A stretch of DNA of 64,000 nucleotides from an uncultured Spirochaetaceae bacterium (GTDB lineage Bacteria; Spirochaetota; Spirochaetia; Treponematales; Treponemataceae), in contig CACYWZ010000003.1 in assembly GCA_902778325.1 (NCBI GenBank), positions 1 through 64,000 of the forward strand, read 5' to 3'. Position 1 is the stretch's first letter, and every line of letters starts with the position of its first letter. The notes beneath the pieces are model-generated. The model was not told where the DNA came from, did not search any database, and saw only the letters and a list, made by a program, of their open reading frames with translations. The translations under genes were made by a program, and so were the position numbers. Below, one piece after another: positions 42,434 to 50,880 of this stretch.

Positions 42434-42997
42434 ATGGACGAAACTTTTTCAACCGATGACAAATCCCTTGAGTGGAACGAAACGGGACGACGCGAACTCC
42501 TTCGCACCGTCGTTTTTACTGTCAACGAAACCGACAGCACAGGGCCGAACGGAGAAGCAGGGCACTACGTTGTGACTGACGCTCCTGATTGGTGCATCGT
42601 CATTGCAGAAGATGGCGATGATTTTTTGATGGTGAGACAGTGGCGGCACGCCCTCAAAGGCTTGAGCGTCGAGTTTCCCGGAGGCGTAATCGAGAAAGGC
42701 GAAGACCCGAAAGTCGCAGCCTCACGCGAGCTGCTCGAAGAAACTGGCTTCAAAGCGGGAACGTTGGAACTCTTGGGCTCGATGAATCCGAACCCCGCTC
42801 TCTTTTCAAACCGCGTCTATGTCTTTCTTGCCAGGAACCTCGAAAAAGCGGGCGCACAGTCGCTTGACGCAGATGAGTTCGTAGCCTTTTCGCGCATTCC
42901 AAAAAAGAAGGTTTTTGAGCAAATGGGAACGACCGCCCAGCCGCACGCTCTTATGACTGCGGCGCTTTGCCTTTACTTGAAGCAATTTCATATTTAG
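42434..42997 (+). CDS. Nudix hydrolase (ADP-ribose pyrophosphatase-like)
   Basis: 187 residues. The Nudix box is complete: GVIEKGEDPKVAASRELLEE followed by TGF. The upstream WRHALKGLSVEFPGG is typical of ADP-sugar pyrophosphatases (NudF type). It is followed after 13 nt by a PC4-like gene, probably co-transcribed. Confidence 0.92.
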   Translation: MDETFSTDDKSLEWNETGRRELLRTVVFTVNETDSTGPNGEAGHYVVTDAPDWCIVIAEDGDDFLMVRQWRHALKGLSVEFPGGVIEKGEDPKVAASRELLEETGFKAGTLELLGSMNPNPALFSNRVYVFLARNLEKAGAQSLDADEFVAFSRIPKKKVFEQMGTTAQPHALMTAALCLYLKQFHI

Positions 42998-43010
42998 GAA
43001 GGAGTTTTAT

Positions 43011-43238
43011 ATGGCAGATGATTTCAAGTTTGAAATTAAAGAGAGCTTTGGCACACTTAGCGAAAGCTCAAAAGGCTGGACAATCGAGCTCAACAGCGTG
43101 TCGTGGAACGACAGAGAGCCAAAATACGACATTCGAAGCTGGAGCGAGGATCACAAAAAAATGGGGAAAGGTATCGCGCTTTCAAAAGACGAAGTGAAAA
43201 AATTGCGAGAAATCCTGGACGGACTCAACTTGGACTAA
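43011..43238 (+). CDS. PC4/YdbC-like ssDNA-binding protein
   Basis: 75 residues matching the bacterial YdbC form of the transcriptional co-activator PC4: GWTIELNSVSWNDREPKYDI then MGKGIALSKDEVKKLREIL. These small dimers bind single-stranded DNA. Strong GGAAGGAG ribosome site; an intrinsic terminator follows. Confidence 0.88.
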   Translation: MADDFKFEIKESFGTLSESSKGWTIELNSVSWNDREPKYDIRSWSEDHKKMGKGIALSKDEVKKLREILDGLNLD

Positions 43239-43249
43239 AATACATTTTC

Positions 43250-43284
43250 AAAAAGCGCTTGCAGTTTTCTGCGGCGCTTTTTTG
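43250..43284 (+). terminator. terminator of the Nudix-PC4 pair
   Basis: AAAAGCGC ... GCGCTTTT stem with inner CTGC/GCAG pairing and a T tail. Confidence 0.9.
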
Positions 43285-43286
43285 TT

Positions 43287-43502
43287 TATCATAACGATTG
43301 CGCAAATTCATCAAAACAGGCTTCGTTTTCGTAACGATTGTAGCCCAGAACAGTTTCCTTAAATCGTTACCATAACGATTTAAGACTATTCGGATTTCTC
43401 AAATCGTTATGGTAACGAAACCCCGCTTTTTAAATTTCCTCAAATCGTCAAAATAACGATTGCCGTTTTTCGCTTTGGCACAAATCGTTATTTTAACGAT
43501 GG
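43287..43502. repeat. tandem array F, 40-41-bp unit, six copies
   Basis: TAACGA recurs at 43292, 43332, 43373, 43413, 43454 and 43494 (steps 40/41). Units form hairpins AAATCGTTA-CCA-TAACGATTT, TCGTTA-TGG-TAACGA and ATCGTTA-TTT-TAACGAT: the stems share sequence while the 3-nt loops differ. The array begins right after the PC4 terminator and lies between convergent genes. Confidence 0.93.
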
Positions 43503-43543
43503 CCACCAAAAAAACGACCTTGGTTTATCGCAAACGCTTTTTT

Positions 43544-43613
43544 GTCATGCTGAACTCGTTTCAGCATCTGCTCTGCACAACTTGGCAGATTGCGAAATAA
43601 GTTCGCCAATGAC
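43544..43613. repeat. dispersed two-hairpin element
   Basis: GTCAT - TGCTGAACTCGTTTCAGCA - ATCT ... AGAT - TGCGAA...TTCGCCA - ATGAC, 70 bp, the same architecture as at 8612 and 10190 with one hairpin module exchanged. Confidence 0.82.
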
Positions 43614-43646
43614 GTTCTTTTCAGTTTTCCCTTGGGAAAGAAAAAA

Positions 43647-44654
43647 TCAGATTTGGATTTGCTCTTCGTATTGTGAGCACTGAGCGCCGCCGTTGACGAT
43701 GATTTCGTAAAGCATTTTTTCCAAAAGGAGAGATTCGAGCGCCGTGCCTCCAGAGCGGATTTTGATGTCCGCGTCTGCAAGAAGGGCGACGACGGAGGCT
43801 GTTTGGAGCGGGGACCAGATTCTTGACGCGGCTCTGTAGCGCTTTTGGGCGCTTTTGTTGATGAACGCGCCGTTTTTTTCGGGCGCGAGATTTTTCGAGG
43901 CGATGTCGTGCCAAAGGCGAAGCTGCTTGAAGCAGTACGAAAGTCCTGCGATGATTGCGACTGCGCTCGCGCTTCTGGCGTAGAGGAGTTTGTGCAAAAT
44001 CAAGACGGACGCTTCGAGCCGCTCTCCTGTTCTTTTTTGTGTGTCGCACATCGCGTTGAAGAGCGTGAACGGGGTCTCTTCGCGTGTTGATGAGAGCACT
44101 TTTTCGATGTCGTCGCTTTTGATGAGCGAGCCTTTCGGATAGGCCGAAAACAGCATAAGAGAGGCGCTTTTTAGCGCTCCTGTGTTGTTCTCTATCATTT
44201 CAAGCATCGTCTGGACTGCATCTGCTGTTATTGTGTAGCCGTTTTTCTTGAAATGTGAGGAAAGCCATTCTTCTTTTTTTTCTTCAAAAAGTTCCCAAAA
44301 TGTCTTTTGGTTTTCTTTGGGAACGACGTCCTTCAGCTTTTTGTCAACGCTGTTTTCTTCCGACGTGAGAACAAGAATCGCCTGTCCTGGAGAGCGTATC
44401 CAAGACTGGAGAAGGCTTATGTCGCCTTTTGTTTTGAGCGCTTCTGCGCCTGAAAGCACGATAAATGTGCAAGGAACGAACAGGTTTTCGTTTTGAAGTT
44501 GGGAGACAACATCGGAAAACTCGACGTCCTGCCAGTAGTATTTGTAATAATCGATTTCGCCGTATTTTTTTTCTGCGGCTTTTACAAGATTTTTGATGGC
44601 GTCTTCTTTTTCGCCTATTTCAGAGCCTGTGTAAAGATATATCGGGGGAATCAT
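43647..44654 (-). CDS. holA: DNA polymerase III delta subunit
   Basis: 335 residues. HolA loads into the clamp-loader complex and opens the sliding clamp. Recognisable by the N-terminal IYLYTGSEIGEKEDAIKNL, the central AILVLTSEE strand and the C-terminal DADIKIRSGG...LEKMLYEI helix conserved in the family. The Walker motifs are degenerate, as expected for delta. No neighbour is functionally linked. Confidence 0.9.
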   Translation of the reverse strand: MIPPIYLYTGSEIGEKEDAIKNLVKAAEKKYGEIDYYKYYWQDVEFSDVVSQLQNENLFVPCTFIVLSGAEALKTKGDISLLQSWIRSPGQAILVLTSEENSVDKKLKDVVPKENQKTFWELFEEKKEEWLSSHFKKNGYTITADAVQTMLEMIENNTGALKSASLMLFSAYPKGSLIKSDDIEKVLSSTREETPFTLFNAMCDTQKRTGERLEASVLILHKLLYARSASAVAIIAGLSYCFKQLRLWHDIASKNLAPEKNGAFINKSAQKRYRAASRIWSPLQTASVVALLADADIKIRSGGTALESLLLEKMLYEIIVNGGAQCSQYEEQIQI

Positions 44655-44751
44655 CTTGAAAGTTTTTTATTTGAAATCGCTAAATATAAAGCATTTCCGC
44701 CTTTTTGAGAAAACGGAAATGCGCCTTGTTTCGAGAAAAAGTCTGACGGAT

Positions 44752-45018
44752 TTATTCTTCTTCAAATTTTGAATCGAACAACGCCTGTATCGCAGATGCA
44801 GCATCGCTTTCGTCTGCGCCTTCGGTCTTCAGAACGACCTGCGAATTATAGGCAGCCGCCATCGTGATGACGCCCATAATTGATTTGGCGTTAACAGTCA
44901 TTCCGTCTTTTTCCAGCGTGATTTCGCTTGCGAATTTGTTTGCCGCTTGTGCGATTAGTGCTGCTGGGCGCGCGTGAACGCCTGCTCTGTTCTTGACGGT
45001 CAAGATTTTTTCTGTCAT
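44752..45018 (-). CDS. ptsH: phosphocarrier protein HPr
   Basis: 88 residues. His15 in NRAGVHARPA (the PEP-dependent site) and Ser46 in NAKSIMGV (the HprK site) are both present. Its kinase gene lies immediately upstream on the same strand. No Enzyme I or Enzyme II gene is in the window; treponemes are known to keep HPr and HprK without sugar PTS transport, suggesting regulatory use. Confidence 0.97.
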   Translation of the reverse strand: MTEKILTVKNRAGVHARPAALIAQAANKFASEITLEKDGMTVNAKSIMGVITMAAAYNSQVVLKTEGADESDAASAIQALFDSKFEEE

Positions 45019-45054
45019 AAAATTTTCCCCTTGCCTTCGGCTTTTATTTCATTA

Positions 45055-46044
45055 TCAGTAAGTGTCCTCAGTGCCGTAGAACGCGGTCTGAGCCTCACCA
45101 GTTTCTATCCATTTCAACACGTTTTGATTAAATTCCTTGGCGGAATTGTATCCCATTGCTTTGAGCCGCTCGTTCATTGCAGCCGCTTCAATGATAATAG
45201 GAAGATTTCGACCTGGTTTTACAGGAATTTCCAAGAACGGAACTTTTACGCCTAATAAATCTTCTGTGTGATTTTCTGTTCCAAGTCTGTCGTAAACTTT
45301 GTTGTTGTCCCATTCTTCGAGTTTTACAACGAGCTGGACTTCTTTTTGTTCTTGAACAGAACCGATGCCATAAAGCTGGGAAATATTTATGATACCAATT
45401 CCGCGAACTTCCATGTGATGGCTGATAAGTGCGTTCGGACCTGCTCCCAAAATGGAATTTCCGTGGACGCAACGAATTTCAACGATGTCATCAGCGACAA
45501 GCCGATGTCCGCGCTCCACAAGCTCAAGCGCTGTTTCGCTTTTTCCAACGCCACTTGCTCCCATCAGCAATATTCCAAGTCCATAGACTTCAACAAGGAC
45601 GCCGTGAAGTGTTTTTCGTGGCGTGAAAATGTTATCAAAAACACGCAACAATCTTGTTGAAAATTCTGTTGATTCAAGGTCTGTTTGTAAGACGGAGCAA
45701 TTTGCCTCTTCTGCAATCTCCAGAAAATCCTCTGGCGGTACAAGTGAACGCGAAAAAATAACGCAGGGAATATCGTAAGAAAAAAGCCGACGAATTCGCT
45801 CGGTGTTGTTTTCCTCATGCAATTTTTTCAGATAAGCAAACTCGCCACGCCCGATAAGTTGAACGCGCTCGTGGGCAAAACTTTCATAAAAACCAGATAA
45901 TGCAAGTCCTGGACGGTTTATGTCTGGAACTCCGATTGCCTTTGAAAGTCCTGTTCGTCCTCCGAGACAACGTAAATTCAGAGAATCGTGACCAGTCAGA
46001 TTCAAATCAAGTAAGTCCAGAACTGTGAAACTTTTCTCTGTCAT
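45055..46044 (-). CDS. hprK: HPr kinase/phosphorylase
   Basis: 329 residues. N-terminal DRTGG-like domain, then the kinase domain with catalytic-region His147, Walker A GASGVGKS (162-169), HRLVADDIVEI and the C-terminal signature ending PVKPGRNLPIIIE. It phosphorylates Ser46 of HPr with ATP and reverses this with phosphate. Leaderless promoter arrangement; HPr follows 36 nt downstream. Confidence 0.97.
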   Translation of the reverse strand: MTEKSFTVLDLLDLNLTGHDSLNLRCLGGRTGLSKAIGVPDINRPGLALSGFYESFAHERVQLIGRGEFAYLKKLHEENNTERIRRLFSYDIPCVIFSRSLVPPEDFLEIAEEANCSVLQTDLESTEFSTRLLRVFDNIFTPRKTLHGVLVEVYGLGILLMGASGVGKSETALELVERGHRLVADDIVEIRCVHGNSILGAGPNALISHHMEVRGIGIINISQLYGIGSVQEQKEVQLVVKLEEWDNNKVYDRLGTENHTEDLLGVKVPFLEIPVKPGRNLPIIIEAAAMNERLKAMGYNSAKEFNQNVLKWIETGEAQTAFYGTEDTY

Positions 46045-46051
46045 ATTTCAT

Positions 46052-46080
46052 AATATAACAAGCAAGTAAATATTTTTCAA
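46052..46080 (-). promoter_or_regulatory. hprK promoter, leaderless arrangement
   Basis: Minus strand TTGAAA (46080-46075), 17-nt spacer, TATATT (46057-46052), 7 nt, ATG. Confidence 0.7.
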
Positions 46081-46122
46081 GTAAAAACGAATATATATGC
46101 CAATAAGAATTTAATTTCTTGC

Positions 46123-46151
46123 TTGACTAGCAATAATAAATTTGATAGGAT
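46123..46151 (+). promoter_or_regulatory. promoter of the rplU operon
   Basis: TTGACT (46123-46128), 17-nt spacer, TAGGAT (46146-46151). The start site is expected at about 46158, giving a leader of about 60 nt that holds the hairpin below. Confidence 0.7.
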
Positions 46152-46170
46152 AGGCAACACTTATGTTATT

Positions 46171-46204
46171 CCGCAACAAACCCGTTACTTGTTGCGGTGG
46201 TTTT
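46171..46204 (+). promoter_or_regulatory. rplU leader hairpin
   Basis: CCGCAACAA / TTGTTGCGG perfect 9-bp stem (46171-46179 with 46189-46197), 9-nt loop, then TGGTTTTT. It ends a few bases before the AAGAGG ribosome site, so it could act as an attenuator or as a ribosomal-protein autoregulatory site. Confidence 0.65.
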
Positions 46205-46218
46205 TCAAGAGGTATAAT

Positions 46219-46533
46219 ATGTACGCACTTGTTGAGTATAAGGGCAAGCAGTACAAGGCTGAAAAAGATGCTTTGTTGACTGTTGATAAGATTGATGCCC
46301 AGAAAGGCGATAAAATTGAAATCGATTCAGTACTTCTCGTAAGCGACAATGGTAAGGTTTCTGTTGGAACTCCTTACGTTAGCGGTGCGAAGGTTACAAT
46401 CGAAGTTGGTGATACTTTCAAGGATGATAAAGTTATCGTTTACAAGTATAAGAGCAAGAAAGACTATCACCGCACAATCGGTCATCGTGAGCAGTATACG
46501 AAAGTTATTGTTAAGGATATCGTTGTTGCATAA
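46219..46533 (+). CDS. rplU: ribosomal protein L21
   Basis: 104 residues from the ATG at 46219 (AAGAGG upstream). It begins MYALVEYKGKQYKAEKD and has the conserved KYKSKKDYHRTIGHREQYT end that binds 23S rRNA. First gene of rplU-prp-rpmA-obg. Confidence 0.97.
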   Translation: MYALVEYKGKQYKAEKDALLTVDKIDAQKGDKIEIDSVLLVSDNGKVSVGTPYVSGAKVTIEVGDTFKDDKVIVYKYKSKKDYHRTIGHREQYTKVIVKDIVVA

Positions 46534-46545
46534 TTTTGCATTGAA

Positions 46546-46893
46546 ATGATTCGGGTATCGCTCGGGTGTTCTTCTTCTGGAGAATTCAGAAAATGTATTG
46601 CAGAAGGGCATGCAGGGTTCGCGCATAAGGGGCGCGATATCGTTTGTAGTGCTGTTACTGCAATCTTAAGAACTGCTGGGCAAGTGCTTTCGAGTGCTAA
46701 AGATATTTCGGTTGTTTCTGAGGCAGTTTCTCAAGGAAAATTGTCGTTTTGCGTTGAAGATGACGGTGTTTTTTCTGAGAAGACTGCAATTCAGCTTTGT
46801 TGCATAGCAGATTTTATTCGTTCGGGCATAAGTTCGATTGAAAAAGAATATCCAAAATGCGTAAAGTTGGAAGAGTATAGAACAGATTTTTAA
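46546..46893 (+). CDS. prp: ribosomal-processing cysteine protease Prp
   Basis: 115 residues. His22 and Cys34 in EGHAGFAHKGRDIVCSAVTA form the catalytic pair of the Prp family. The gene is in its standard place between rplU and rpmA. Prp removes an N-terminal extension from L27 in Firmicutes and relatives; the L27 encoded next has no such extension, so the substrate here is open. Confidence 0.93.
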   Translation: MIRVSLGCSSSGEFRKCIAEGHAGFAHKGRDIVCSAVTAILRTAGQVLSSAKDISVVSEAVSQGKLSFCVEDDGVFSEKTAIQLCCIADFIRSGISSIEKEYPKCVKLEEYRTDF

Positions 46894-46905
46894 TCGGAGG
46901 ATAAA

Positions 46906-47163
46906 ATGGGACGCAGTAAGGGCGGCAGCGGCGCGAAAAACGGTCGTGATTCAAATCCGAAACACTTGGGTGTGAAAAAATATGGCGGAGAACTTGTTTC
47001 AGCAGGTTCTATCATTATCAAGCAGCGTGGAACAGTTATTCACCCAGGTGATGGTGTGAAAAAGGCTAAGGACGATTCTTTGTTCGCTTTGGTGGACGGA
47101 AAAGTCGTTTATGGCGAGCGCAAGAACAGAAAAGTAGTTTCTGTTACTCCTGTTCAGGCATAA
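46906..47163 (+). CDS. rpmA: ribosomal protein L27
   Basis: 85 residues with normal start region [20 protein letters not shown] and the conserved [21 protein letters not shown]. The N-terminus reaches the peptidyl-transferase centre in the family. The GGAGG ribosome site fixes this start, leaving no room for a Prp-cleaved leader. Confidence 0.97.
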   Translation: MGRSKGGSGAKNGRDSNPKHLGVKKYGGELVSAGSIIIKQRGTVIHPGDGVKKAKDDSLFALVDGKVVYGERKNRKVVSVTPVQA

Positions 47164-47184
47164 ATTGCTGTTTGAGTTTTGACG

Positions 47185-47223
47185 ATACCCGACAAAGGAT
47201 TTTCCTACGTCGGGTATTTTTTT
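47185..47223 (+). terminator. intra-operon terminator or attenuator before obg
   Basis: ATACCCGAC / GTCGGGTAT perfect 9-bp stem followed by TTTTTT, 22 nt before the obg start and with obg's AGGAG just after it. It should reduce obg relative to the ribosomal proteins. Confidence 0.92.
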
Positions 47224-47244
47224 GGAATTTTCGAGGAGAAATCA

Positions 47245-48396
47245 ATGTTGCAATTTGCTGATGAAGCGTACATCGAAGTTCGGTCGGGAAAGGGCGGAAA
47301 TGGTTGTATAGCATTCCGCAGAGAAAAGTATATTCCAATGGGCGGACCTGCTGGCGGAGATGGTGGAAAAGGTGGCGATGTTGTATTTTGTGTTCGCCGC
47401 AATTTGCGAACTCTTGCTCATTTGCGCTATCACCCGATTTTTAAGGCTCGAAATGGCGGTGACGGCTCTGGTCGAAATCGTTTTGGTGCTGATGGTGAAG
47501 ATGTCGTGATTCCTGTTCCACCAGGAACAACGCTCAAAGATGCTGAAACTGGCGAAGTTATTCGTGAGTTCACAACGGAAAGCGAAGATGAGCGCTTTGT
47601 ATTTTTGCACGGCGGAAAAGGTGGTTGGGGAAATGTTCATTTCAAATCTTCAACGAATCAAGCGCCTCGATATGCTCACGATGGAAAGCCTGGAGAGGAA
47701 AGAAAACTTCTTGTGGAACTTTCTATTATGGCTGATGTTGGACTTGTTGGTTTTCCTAATGCTGGAAAATCTTCTCTCTTGGATTATTTTACAGCGGCTC
47801 GTCCAAAAATTGCGCCTTATCCTTTTACAACAAAGATTCCAAATCTTGGAGTTTTGCATGTTGATACAGACAGCGATATTATCATCGCTGATATTCCGGG
47901 AATCATTGAAGGTGCTAGCGAAGGCGCTGGCTTGGGCTTCCAGTTTTTGAAGCATATATCGAGAACGGCGTGCTTGCTCTTTATGATTGATTGTTCTGAT
48001 GAAAACTGCCTTTCTGCTTATGCGACACTCAGAAGCGAGCTTGGAACTTATTCTCCGGAACTGCTTAATAAGCCAAGAATTGTCATTTGCAACAAAATTG
48101 ATGTTGAAGGCGCTACTGAAAAGGCTGAAGAAATCAAAAAGAACATTCTTTCTGAAGAGCCAGAAACTCAGGTGCTGATGGCGTCAGTAATGGAGCGCCG
48201 CGGACTTGGAGCGGTAAAAGATGTTATCGTGAAAATGGTTTCTGATTTGGACAGAATGCGAATTCCTGGAAAAAATCACGCTCAGATTTCATTCCCAAGC
48301 TCTGATAATACAATTCAGTCAAAGAGCGAGAAATCAGATTTCTTGAAGTCACGTTCTGTTGACGAATCTATGGAAGTTCAATATCCAGGACAATAA
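47245..48396 (+). CDS. obgE: Obg-family GTPase
   Basis: 383 residues from the ATG at 47245 (CGAGGAG upstream). N-terminal glycine-rich Obg fold (1-158; GKGGNGCIAFRREKYIPMGG), G domain from about 159 with GFPNAGKSSLLD, DIPGIIEGAS and NKID. No C-terminal OCT domain. Involved in 50S assembly and the stringent response. It follows the ribosomal proteins and precedes nadD, the usual order. Confidence 0.96.
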   Translation: MLQFADEAYIEVRSGKGGNGCIAFRREKYIPMGGPAGGDGGKGGDVVFCVRRNLRTLAHLRYHPIFKARNGGDGSGRNRFGADGEDVVIPVPPGTTLKDAETGEVIREFTTESEDERFVFLHGGKGGWGNVHFKSSTNQAPRYAHDGKPGEERKLLVELSIMADVGLVGFPNAGKSSLLDYFTAARPKIAPYPFTTKIPNLGVLHVDTDSDIIIADIPGIIEGASEGAGLGFQFLKHISRTACLLFMIDCSDENCLSAYATLRSELGTYSPELLNKPRIVICNKIDVEGATEKAEEIKKNILSEEPETQVLMASVMERRGLGAVKDVIVKMVSDLDRMRIPGKNHAQISFPSSDNTIQSKSEKSDFLKSRSVDESMEVQYPGQ

Positions 48397-48397
48397 A

Positions 48398-49084
48398 ATG
48401 AAATTGGCTGTTCTTGGCGGAAGTTTCAATCCAGTGCATATCGGGCATCTCGCCCTTGCTGATGCGGCTTGTGTTGAATTAGGATACGATAAAGTTATTT
48501 TTGTGCCGACGTTTGAGCCTCCCCATAAAAGAGTCGCTCATGATTTTGCTTCTGCTGAGGACAGACTTGAAATGCTTCGCCTTGCAACAGAAAAGAACCC
48601 TCGCTTTGAAGTTTCAGACATTGAGATTGCAAGAGGCGGCGTTTCATATACTGTTGATACCCTTTCAGAGCTCTCTGAAAAATACAGCGCTCAATTATCC
48701 TCAAAAATCGGGTTCATAATGGGAAGCGATTTGCTTTCGGGCTTCCACCTTTGGCACAATGTCCAAAAGATTGTCGAGCTTTCAGACTTGGTTCTCGCCT
48801 CTCGAAAAGAAAGCGGAGTCCGCCTTGATAATGCAGAGCGAAGCATGAACGCACCTTCTGGAAAATACGCTGGTGTCGAGAAATTGGACGAGAGCGAGCG
48901 AGAAGAGCTTCGTCATAATTTTGAATATCCCCACAAACTTCTGGAAACACCGATTTTGCCAATATCATCAACAGACATCCGTGTTATGTGCGCAAAAAGA
49001 GGAAGCTGGAGATATCTTGTTCCTGACGGTGTTTATTGGTATATTATAAAAAACAAACTGTACGGTGCTGAATATGGAGAATGA
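48398..49084 (+). CDS. nadD: nicotinate-nucleotide adenylyltransferase
   Basis: 228 residues from the ATG at 48398, 1 nt after the obg stop. Nucleotidyltransferase motif GSFNPVHIGH at the N-terminus and ISSTDIR near the C-terminus. It makes deamido-NAD from NaMN and ATP. Part of the conserved obg-nadD-yqeK-LCP-rsfS group. Confidence 0.95.
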   Translation: MKLAVLGGSFNPVHIGHLALADAACVELGYDKVIFVPTFEPPHKRVAHDFASAEDRLEMLRLATEKNPRFEVSDIEIARGGVSYTVDTLSELSEKYSAQLSSKIGFIMGSDLLSGFHLWHNVQKIVELSDLVLASRKESGVRLDNAERSMNAPSGKYAGVEKLDESEREELRHNFEYPHKLLETPILPISSTDIRVMCAKRGSWRYLVPDGVYWYIIKNKLYGAEYGE

Positions 49085-49679
49085 TGAGCTTGAGATGACA
49101 AATCTGATTGAAAAAATCAGAGATTTCGTCAAAAAATCCGTTAAAAAAGAGCGTTATGAACATTCCGTTCGCACAGCAGAGTTTTCTGCGCGAATGGGAA
49201 GAATATACAAAGTCGATGATGTGCGCTGTTATCTTGCAGGCATTTCTCATGATATGTGCAAGAACTTTAACGACACAGAAATGCTGAAAACCGCAAGCCG
49301 TGACGGAAGAGCGATTTCCACTCTGGAGGCTGAAAACCCTCAGCTCCTTCACGGAAGAGCCGCGGCTGTTTTTTTGCAAGAGCAGTTCGCCGTTTCTGAT
49401 GCGGACGTCCTTCAGGCAGTTGCGTCCCACACATTCGGAGGCGTTCATCTTTGCCCGCTTGCAAAGATTTTGTATGCGGCAGACAAAATAGAGCCGGGAC
49501 GACCGCACGTTACAAGCGAGTATCTTGAGAAGATGCTGAAAAAAGACTTGGACTCACTTGTCGCAACAATTTTGGAAGAAAATATCGAATATCTGAACTC
49601 AAAAGGAAAGAAAGCGGCACAAATCACCTATGATTTCCTTGAAGAGTTGCGCGGAGAAGCGAATGGAAATCCGTCGTGA
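49074..49679 (+). CDS. yqeK: YqeK-type HD-domain nucleotide hydrolase
   Basis: About 201 residues; ATGs at 49074 and 49095 are both possible starts. HD metal site YEHSVRT, ISHDMCK and ASHTFGG. YqeK proteins hydrolyse diadenosine tetraphosphate symmetrically. Overlaps nadD and the following LCP gene, so translation is coupled. Confidence 0.9.
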   Translation: MENDELEMTNLIEKIRDFVKKSVKKERYEHSVRTAEFSARMGRIYKVDDVRCYLAGISHDMCKNFNDTEMLKTASRDGRAISTLEAENPQLLHGRAAAVFLQEQFAVSDADVLQAVASHTFGGVHLCPLAKILYAADKIEPGRPHVTSEYLEKMLKKDLDSLVATILEENIEYLNSKGKKAAQITYDFLEELRGEANGNPS

Positions 49680-50865
49680 GCAGCAGAGCGCTGTTTTTCT
49701 TGTAATAATCCTTTTGATTCTTGTCGGAATCGGCTCTTATCTTGCTTTTCTTTTGAGAACTGATTTTGTCTCGGACAGCCTTGAGCATGACCAAGTTATA
49801 AAAATCCTTTTCGTGCTTGAAGACGAAAACAAAGCAGCCCTGTTCACCGACGTTTTTATTTATTATCCGCTTTCAAGAAAAGGCGCGCTTTTTGAAATAC
49901 CGGGCAACACAGGCGCGATTTACGAAAGCTTGGGGCGCGTAGACCGAATTGATGCGATTTACAAAGAAAAGGGCATTTTGGTCTACAAAACCGAAATTGA
50001 AAAACTCATCGGTACCAACTTGCAGTTTTACATCAAAATCGGAATCGATGATTTTTGCAAACTTACCGATTTGCTCGGCGGCTTGAAAGTCTTTATCCCC
50101 TCTCCAGTCGACAGCGAGTCTGAAGACGGCGAGGAGCTTTGGCTCTTGCCTTCAGGCGCGGTTTCGCTTGACGGCGACAAAATCGCAGTGTATTTGCGCT
50201 ACATTTTGTCAGACGAAAGCGAAAAAGAGCAGCGCGAGCGGCAGCAGCACGTTATGGTTTCGTTCCTCGAGGCGCTCAACCGCAATCGAGGAGTGTTTTT
50301 CACGAAAAAGTCGTTCATGCACTACAAGAAATTCCTTTCGACAAGCATAGACGAAGACAGCCTGCTCTACGTTCTTTCTGAAATCGCCAACGTTGACACC
50401 GAGCGCCTTCAGCCACAGACCGTAACAGGCTCAAGCCGCGTCGTTGACGGAAAAGAACTCATCTTCCCGTACTACGACGGAGAGCTCATAAAAGAGTCGA
50501 TACAGATGTCGACAACGCAGCTCACAGCGTCTGAGGACGTGAACAGCCGCATTTACGTTCTGGAGATTCAGAACGGAACGATGACACAGGGACTTGCGCG
50601 AAACACGGCGCTGCTCCTGCAGGGCGTCGGCTACGACGTTCTCACGACATCGAACGCAGACACAACAGATTATGAAAAGACTGTGATTATAAATCACATT
50701 GGAAACGCGGCGGCGGCAAAAAGCCTTGGGGATTTCATCCACTGCTCCAATATTATCGACGAAGATGTCAGACCAGAATCGGACGGCCCTCAGACTGATA
50801 CAATGGTCGATTTTACGATAATCCTCGGACGGGACTTCAACGGCCGCTATGTAGTAGAGAAATAA
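49663..50865 (+). CDS. LytR-CpsA-Psr (LCP) family protein with LytR_C domain
   Basis: 400 residues from the ATG at 49663 (GCGGAG upstream). One N-terminal membrane segment (SAVFLVIILLILVGIGSYLA), an LCP domain (about 45-240; YIKIGIDDFCKLTDLLGGLK is the conserved core) and a C-terminal LytR_C domain (about 295-400). LCP enzymes attach glycopolymers to peptidoglycan; in spirochaetes the acceptor and polymer are unclear. Overlaps yqeK by 17 nt and precedes rsfS by 15 nt. Confidence 0.9.
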   Translation: MEIRREQQSAVFLVIILLILVGIGSYLAFLLRTDFVSDSLEHDQVIKILFVLEDENKAALFTDVFIYYPLSRKGALFEIPGNTGAIYESLGRVDRIDAIYKEKGILVYKTEIEKLIGTNLQFYIKIGIDDFCKLTDLLGGLKVFIPSPVDSESEDGEELWLLPSGAVSLDGDKIAVYLRYILSDESEKEQRERQQHVMVSFLEALNRNRGVFFTKKSFMHYKKFLSTSIDEDSLLYVLSEIANVDTERLQPQTVTGSSRVVDGKELIFPYYDGELIKESIQMSTTQLTASEDVNSRIYVLEIQNGTMTQGLARNTALLLQGVGYDVLTTSNADTTDYEKTVIINHIGNAAAAKSLGDFIHCSNIIDEDVRPESDGPQTDTMVDFTIILGRDFNGRYVVEK

Positions 50866-50880
50866 ACAGGAGAAACTCAT

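Noticed and set aside
46123-46218. N-terminal extension of L21
   Set aside because: The frame is open upstream, but it contains the promoter and leader hairpin, and the ribosome site fixes the start at 46219.
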